Of a stretch of DNA of 64,000 bases, positions 47,301 to 56,300 are shown one piece after another. A model generated the notes under the pieces. The model ran no database searches. It was not told the DNA's origin and was given only the letters and a program-made list of their open reading frames with translations. Source of the stretch: Owenia fusiformis (Eukaryota; Annelida; Polychaeta; Sabellida; Oweniidae); assembly GCA_903813345.2 (NCBI GenBank), contig CAIIXF020000007.1:33052538-33116537 (forward strand), given 5' to 3'. A program made the position numbers and the translations under genes. Numbering within the stretch: the first letter of the stretch is position 1; each line of letters begins with the position of its first letter.

Positions 47301-50300
47301 GAAAATGTAATTCATCTTCAACTTCATTTGAGTCACACAGTTTACACTTCCTTTCCAATAAAGGAGTGTTATTATACCTTTGTGTCTCAACATTAAGTTG
47401 AAGGGACCCAGTTCTAAAGCTAGCTAGAATTTTCCTATGATGTCTTGGCATGTAAATGTTATTATAATGTTCAGTTACTACTCCTTACTTGAACTGTCTA
47501 TATGTCCTCAGTTTATTACCATTGACTAGGTTACAGTATGTTGATCATTCCAAATATTTGTAAGAAATGGATCAGTTTGTTGAAAATAATCACTAATTTT
47601 TTTCATGAAGGGTTTACATGGGGTTTGTGTCCCTAAATGTTGTTCAAGACCTGCTAGTTGTATTATGTGCTGTGTTCTGGAATCCCAGCTTGAGCGTCTT
47701 TTTAGAGACCATTTGTAGATCTTATGGTTCAATCTGTTGGGGTTCATGTTTCTGAGTCTAAATAGGTGGCGTACACATTCAATTTTCTGTTTATCCTTTG
47801 CTTGTGTCCAGCCTAAGTCCCCTCTTACAGCTTCATTGCTGGTCTTTGCTCCAACACCCAGGAAAAATTTTCCAGCTCTATTTTGCACTTTGTTAATACA
47901 GCTATGTTCTGACAGCCCAACAATTGAGCATCCATAGTTAATAATAGGCTGAACCATGGTGTCATACAATTTGTTATACACTGAGAGGTCCATGCCACCT
48001 AACTGTTTATACTTAGAGATTATAACTCCAAGGGCACGATTTGCTGACTTGGCTATTTCTTTTGCAGTTTTATTGTAATTGATATGTTCATTAGTATAAT
48101 AGTCATATTTCAATAGACATTGAGTAGGGATTAGTTATGTTTGCAATTGTGTTGACCTACTTCTTTTTAGATAGAGGAAGGTCATGATAAACTCTTGCTT
48201 TGTTCATATAACGCTTGGTTCTTACCTAGAAAGTTATATGTATTGAGGGAATAATGTACTTCTAAGGTACTTCTTGAGATATATAAAAATCTAGGTAAGG
48301 ACCAAGCGTTGTGCAAAAATGGAACTTTTCTGCAATTTTCAGCATGAAATAAAATGATGTCAGCCATTTTGAAAATCCTTAGAATCTGATAGTTGTGTTT
48401 TATATATTTGAGTATATTTTCTTTATTCATATGATCTTTTTATGAACTAAAATGTATGCTTGCACTGGAGCATGACCTCTTGAGAAGCATATATCTTTAC
48501 CATGGCTCTTAGCAACATAATAACATGCAATTCCTTTCAATATATTCAAATGAGATGATTGTTGTACAATCATTTTATCTTGATGTTTTGTGTATGAATA
48601 ATTTTTTATATTATCACAGTTCACTGGCTGATCATACCAATCTGTTCATATTTAGAAATCCAGCTCAACTTTATTGTACAGAAGAAATATACTGTAAGTC
48701 ACAATCAGTAGGCGGAAAAAACGACATTTGCTAATAAAATGCCCAAAGCAAAGGGAACTGCATGAGTGAACTGCAATATCCCAGTACAGTCAGTTGGAGA
48801 CAAGAGGGTTACATCTAAATCATAGTAGACTGTCTTGAGATCAAGCCAACCAATTTAAACGATGCACAGATGACCATCTTCAAGTAGATGATTTGTGTAA
48901 AAGTCCAGTAATCGGTTTGTGTCCTCTAAATCTCATTATACATGGGTGGAGTATAACCCAGATCCAGATGTATGTAATAGTATTGATGCAATCACTGGAT
49001 GATCTTGTACATGCCTTGTTGGGAGTAGGGTTGTAGGCACAAGAGGTATAAAAGCAAAAAGAAATTTACGAAGTTTGACATTTTAAAATCAAAAGATATG
49101 TATGAAATGTTGTCATCTGAAGAAGATGATGATCGCTCAGAGAATCTCTTATTATAATGAACAAACACATGAATGTACTTTTTTATTATTAAAATAATTT
49201 ATTATAGTGTCACTGGTTTACATTTGGTACAAATAAATACATATTCTAAAAACCACCAGCCGATGTCGGCTTATGAGACACTGGACTTTAAAGATCAATA
49301 ATAACAGTGTAGAATGTCATAGAATGTCATAGAATGTCATAGAATGTCATAGAATGTCATAGATATGACATTCAACAATAAAACTACAATGCATCTACAA
49401 GTACGTTAATGCATAGATTGATAAATATTAATAATTCCATCTATAAATGATGATAAATGATTTACATCTTGTGAGATAATGACTAGATTCTTGACTACAA
49501 AATGGTGTGGAGGTTAGGCCCTCACTGCAATAAATACGGTACATAGGAATAATATGGCAAATTATTATACTGCAGTCAACCGTTCCAGGTCAAATTGCCT
49601 TTTCATGAACATTTTGTATAACAGAGCAGCCCACTGTCTCTGAATTGATCTTGAATAGGCTTATAAATAAAAGTAACTCATTGTCGGTGTTTGTTCTTAT
49701 ATGTGGTGTTAAAATATCAGTTACAGTTCTATAAAAATGTGTTCTCAAGTTGGAATATGTTTACATTGGACAGCAAAATGAATTTCATCTTCAACAAAGT
49801 TACCATCGCATAATTTACATGTACGATCATTTAGTGCTGTATTTGACCAACGACCTGTCTCAATGTGAAGTGGGAGGCTACCTGTTCTCAGTCTAGCAAG
49901 AATGGTTCTGTGATGCCTTGGAATGTATTCAGACACATATGGTTCATTAACTACTCCATATTTAAACAATCTGTATGTTCGAAGCTTATTGCCATTCTGT
50001 AAATTATTTGTATCATCCCAAATGTTTTTAAGAAGGGGTCTTTTGCATTGAAACTGTCCTGTAAACGTTTTACTGTTGATTTTATATGCAAGAAAATATT
50101 ATTATCAATAAAAATGCCATTTTTAGTCAGCATAGCTTTAGTGTGATAGTCCCAACTTCTTTTGTTTTTTAATGACCATCTATGTACCTTATGATTCAAT
50201 CTATTATTGTCCATGTTATGTAACCTCAGGTATTGTCGAGCGCATTCCACTCTTTGTTTATCAATTAGGGGACTCCATCCAAGGTCCCCACAGACTGCTT

Positions 50301-53300
50301 CATTACTGGTTTTAGGGCTAACTGTACTCATCAACAGTTATGTTGTGGCCATTTTGGATTTTTTTTCATAAAATCTTCTCTATGAACACTTGTCTACACA
50401 TTTTCAGTTGAACTGTTTGACAGATCAATTTCAAATTTTTAGGGATGTTTCTTAGTATGAAAATCTAGGACTGATTAGTTTTTCTGCATTCTGGGAAAAA
50501 ATTAAGGTGCCCATTTTGAATTTCCTGTCCTAAAATAGTGTTTGTGAAGTCTACTCATTTTCAGGATAATCATTTGATGGATTGATTTCAAATTTTCAGG
50601 GATGATTTTAAGTATGAAAAGTAGTGATTAGTTTTTCGGCATTCTTGGTAAATGTAAAGGCAGCCATTTTGGATTTTCTGTCTTAAAATCTTGTCTGTTA
50701 AGTTTTGTTTACTCATTTTCAGGATTATCATTTGACAGATCTATTTCAAATTTTCAGTGATGATGTTTAGTATTAAAATCTAGAACTTATTAGTTTTTTG
50801 GCATTCTTGGGAAATGTAAAGGCAGTCATTTTTGATTTTCCGTCCTAAAATCTTGTCTGTAACGTCTTGTGTACTCATTTTCAGGATAACCATTTGTCTT
50901 ATCGATTTAAAATTTTCAGGGATGATTCTTAGAAAGAAAATCTAAAATTGAATAGTTTTTCGGCAAATTAGATAGATGTTAAGGCAGCCTTTTTTGGATG
51001 TTCCGTCCTAAAATCTTCTCTGTAAAGTCTAGTCTACATGTTTCCTGGTAAACAAGTTGACAGGTAGATTTCAAATCTTCAGAAATGATTCTTGATATGA
51101 AAATCTCAAACTACTTAGTTTTTGGGCAGTCTGGGTAAATTTTAAATCGGCCACATTGGTTTTTAGTCTTAAAATCATGACTACAACTCATTAGTGTTTG
51201 GCATTCAGCTTTGCTCAAGAAGACATTTTCAAGATGGCTGCTAAATTTCAAAATGGCCAGCATTTTTTCCTAAAAACTTAATCTTTGATACTCAAGTACC
51301 AGTAGACAGACTTTGTTCAAATTTTATATGCTGATGCCAAGGGACACAGCAGCTCTGCTGGATAAGAAATTTTCAAGATGGCAGCTGAATTTCAAAATGG
51401 CCACCATTTATTATAAAAGAGTGTAATCTTTGATAACTCAAATACCAGTTGACGGATTTGGTTGAAATACATTTATCATATGCTGATGCCTAGAGAGAAA
51501 GGAGCTCTGCTAAAGGAGACATTTTCAAGAAGGCCCTTAATTTCGAAATGGCCACCATTTTTTGTTGAAAATCCTAATCTTTGATGATCAAAAACCAGTA
51601 GACTGAGTTGGTTCAAATTTTGTACACTGATGCCTAGAGATAATGAACTCTCCTCAAGATAGCAGCTGAAATGGCCACCATTTTTCATAAAAAAACATAA
51701 TCTTCAATAAATCAAATACCAGTGGACTGATTTGGTTCTAATTTCATATGCTTAAACCTAGGGACAAGGGAGCTCTGTTCACGAAGAGATTTTCAAGATG
51801 GCCACCATTTTTCAAAACATGTTTTGTTCGGTGGAATTTTCTACTCAGTGAAGTTGCTGTTTTTTCTAGTTTGATAAAATAAAACATAAATACCTGCATT
51901 TTTACTGTAGGGCTATAAACCAACCATATTCTACCCTAAGAGACCTAACAAGCCACTGTTTGTAAACCTTGTGAACCAATGTGAGAAATTTGACATCCCG
52001 TTTCTCTCCTACATCCCTGCAGAGACGAGCCTTCTTAAAGATCACTACAATTTCATCATCGATGCCTTGTTTGGCTTCAGCTTCAAGGGTCCAGTAAGAC
52101 CAGAGTTTGCAGAGATTCTAGAAAGACTTCAGCAACTGGAGACACCTATATGTAGCATTGATGTACCATCAGGTATGAGATACCTATATGTAGCATAGGT
52201 TTACCATCAAGTACACCAATATTTATCATAAATGTACAATCAGGTATGAGACTCATATATGTAGCATAGGTGTTCCATCAGGTAAGAGAAACCTATATGT
52301 AATATAGATGTACCATCAGGAACGAGACACCTATATGTAATATAGATGTACCATCAGGTATGAGACACACATATGTAGCATAGGTGTTCCATCAGGTAAG
52401 AGAAACCTATATGTAATATAGATGTACCATCAGGAATGAGACACCTATATGTAATATAGATGTACCATCAGGTATGAGACACACATATGTAGCATAGGTG
52501 TTCCATCAGGTAAGAGAAACATATATGAAGTATAGATGTACCATCAGGAATGAGACACCTATATGTAGCATAGATGTACCATCAGGAATGAGACACCTAT
52601 ATGTAATATAGATGTACCATCAGGAATGAGACACCTATATGTAGCATAGGTGTACCATCAGGAATGAGACACCTATATGTAATATAGATGTACCATCAGG
52701 TATGAGACACACATATGTAGCATAGGTGTTCCATCAGGTAAGAGAAACATATATGAAGTATAGATGTACCATCAGGAATGAGACACCTATATGTAGCATA
52801 GATGTACCATCAGGAATGAGACACCTATATGTAATATAGATGTACCATCAGGAATGAGACACCTATATGTAGCATAGATGTACCATCAGGAATGAGACAC
52901 CTATATGTAATATAGATGTACCATCAGGTATGAGACACACATATGTAGCATAGGTGTTCCATCAGGTAAGAGAAACATATATGAAGTATAGATGTACCAT
53001 CAGGAACGAGACAGCTATATGTAGCATAGATGTACCATCAGGAATGAGACACCTATATGTAATATAGATGTACCATCAGGTATGAGACACACATATGTAG
53101 CATAGGTGTTCCATCAGGTAAGAGAAACATATATGAAGTATAGATGTACCATCAGGAATGAGACACCTATATGTAGCATAGATGTACCATCAGGAATGAG
53201 ACACCTATATGTAATATAGATGTACCATCAGGAATGAGACACCTATATGTAGCATAGATGTACCATCAGGAATGAGACACCTATATGTAATATAGATGTA

Positions 53301-56300
53301 CCATCAGGAATGAGACACCTATATGTAATATAGATGTACCATCAGGAATGAGACACCTATATGTAATATAGATGTGCCGTCAGCAGGCCTGTCAATTTGG
53401 GAACACCTAACAAGGTAAAAGGAACAAAAAACAATTGCACTAAAAAACAAAAAATGTTAACAAAAACAGTAATATAAAATATATATAAATTATTTTCGCA
53501 TTAAATTGTTTGTTTTTTTTAAATTAATTTATTAACATTGAAACATTTATACAATTTTTACATAATATGCAGAACTTATTGGTTATAGATTTTACTATTT
53601 CTTTGTGTCCAAATTTCAAACTTGTGTTTAAACACTAAATGATTTCTATAGCATTTGTTCTCAAAATCTCCTTCATTGTTATAAAATAAAATTTCTTGTT
53701 CAGAAAACATTAAATTGTTGTCAATCAGTCAACATTACATAAAGGACCGTGTTTTTTACAGTATGTTTTCAATAATTGGTTGAAGAGAAAAACATTGCTG
53801 AATTCAGTCCATATCGATACCAATCCTTTTATTGCATTTCACCAAATTTTGGACACCTCAAAATTTTCGCGCTTGCTACGCTCGCGTTATTTAGACTATA
53901 ATATTACCAATACCTATCAAAATGGTAAAAGAACTCAATAATATTGTATTTGTAAATTAATTTGCTTTCATTTGACATTGTTTGATACACAAATCAAAAA
54001 TTTTGTCCTTCTATAAAGCTGGCATAGGGGTTATATCTGTCTAGTCAGTTTTTAGCATACCGCCTTCAGCAATCGGTAAATCATGATTTTGGCTTCGGGC
54101 CAAGTTATAAACATTGCAAAAGTCAGTGTACGGAGCCAGATGCAATATTGGACGAAAACATAAAATCAATGCTGACTGTATCCTTTTAATTCAATGTACC
54201 AAAAAGCCAAATTACTCCTCTTTGCAATGGAATATCATTCATTAACAGGGGGTCATCTCTGGCCGAATAATCATTAATTTTGCAAAGTGGGGCAAAATTC
54301 AGCTCGGACCCAAGTTTTAAACATCACAAAAGTCAGTACAAGGGGTATAGGGGCTATTGGAAGAAGTTGTGACAGGTATGGTATAGACAGTAAAGTGTTC
54401 ATACTCATACTCTTGCAAGAATACATCCTATAACCCTCCAAATTGCCACCACTTCCTTGCATATAAAGATGCGCTCATCTGTCCATGTCAAGCATGGTTC
54501 AGCCCTGAATCATGTGTGGGTTAAAGCAGAGAAAAGCAGCCCATGGGCAAATCTCTCTCGAGGTTTTGCAATATCTTGTAGAGGAATTGTGAGCACAGAT
54601 GCTCTTGAGATAGCTCCAAAAGAAAAAGTCACAACAATTCAAGTCAGGGGAACTTCCATTGGCACTTAGCCCTTGCACTGATTTTTTCAATATCTAAAAC
54701 TTGGCGCAGAGCCGATTTTGACCCACTGTGCAAATGGAAGGATTTCTCACCCAACCATTACCACATGTGAATGAATGACATATCATTGCAAAGAGGAGAG
54801 ACATGGCTTTACGGTACATTAAATGAAATTGATGTAGTCATCACTAGTTTTGTGATTTTACGAGATAACTACTTGTTGTGTTTTTTTTGATACACCCTGT
54901 ATATCATTTTGTTGGAAATTGAATTGTCTTTCCAATGATATGATTTAAACATTTGTCTGTAGTATTAAAAATGTTGTAGTACAACAAAAATATGGATGTT
55001 TTTTGGCCCACTCTGTAGATTGAAGAGAAAACCAATAAAATACAGCATCATTTCTGAAACATATGGAACACCGTGTAAGTTAATGCCGTCAATATGAGCT
55101 CAGGTCCTGAACCAAGTGCCTCTACCATGGGGTAGTAAAAGTGTGATTATAGAATTATATAAATTAAGTAAATTATGTAAAAATTTCAGGTGATTTCCTT
55201 TACTTAGAAAAACATACTACAGCATTTTTATCAGAACTTCTGGATCGGCCTTTGTATAATACCAGTTAAAGTGAAACCTACTTTTTCATTGGTTACAGTT
55301 CGACATAAAATAATTAAAGTCTGCATGCCCTTATCTTAAATATTATTTTAATGGCTTCCATTTTCGAAGATTGTTTTAAATCAGACGTCCTGTTCTCAAT
55401 AGGCGTATTCCTATAAAATAATTGAGTTGTATTCAGAATCTAGACAGACAAACAAACAAACAAACGGTCGGATGACTTTTTTATATCTTTGGATTAACTG
55501 GAAACGACGACAGGTTGTTTTGGTCTCAAAATGTGCTCCCGTTTGTAAGGATGAATAATGAATATTATGTATCAAAACTTGAAAACTGTCTAATCATATT
55601 TTACTCCAAATAAACTTTGAATATGTGTTGACTCATTTGTCCGTAAATTACTTTTTGCGCTTAAATCGTCTCTTCTTAAAGGTTACAAGCAGATAAATAT
55701 GTTACAATTCACGCGGGAAAATTTTCGGTACAATGTGCGTGAGTCAGTATTATAGTATTTTGATAGCTCTAATAATAGTAATTGTAAGATTAGAAGACAG
55801 ATTAATTGTGCTGATGGGCACATGACTCTGTTCAAGAAGGAATTTTCAAAACGGTTGTTGTTACTCAAAAAGTAGTAGTAGATTGAAAACATATTAAGTT
55901 ACCTTGAAGTAATCCATCAAAATGTGAAGAAATATATAAAAAGCATTTTTTAAGTAGTATTTATTGAGATCGTTTTTGCGCAATGAATACTTAATTTTTA
56001 TCTTCAGGTTGGGATGTTGAGGACGGTGATCCAGCAGGATTGAAACCAGAGTTTCTCATTTCTTTAACGGCGCCGAAAAAATGTGCAAAATTATTTACAG
56101 GCAAGTATCATTACCTGGGTGGAAGATTTGTGCCTCCTGCACTCGCTCAGAAATATAACCTGATGCTGCCTAAGTATCCTGGCACAGACTGCGTCATTGA
56201 GTTGCACACACAGGGACTAGCGCCATCTAACCATGATTTAGGTCTAGCAGAGTCTGCAGCGTTGTCATCAGAAATTGAAAACGGCGAAAAAAGTTTAAGT

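Larger units (their letters stand above)
46812..48120 (-). mobile_element. 5'-truncated LINE, copy 1 of second family
   Basis: The plus-strand left end (its 3' end) has a 'aggtttactaaaatatt' tail with AGCCGA-CA-TCGGCT then TACGAGACACC, which recurs in copy 2. Carries an ORF2 C-terminus. Truncated at about 48120, in the RT thumb. Antisense to NAXE. Confidence 0.7.

Noticed and set aside
49311-49360. CRISPR-like array
   Set aside because: Five perfect decamers without spacers are a simple tandem repeat.
52173-53385. CRISPR or coding repeat array
   Set aside because: Units are contiguous, without spacers; the 38-bp period is not a multiple of three and stops occur.
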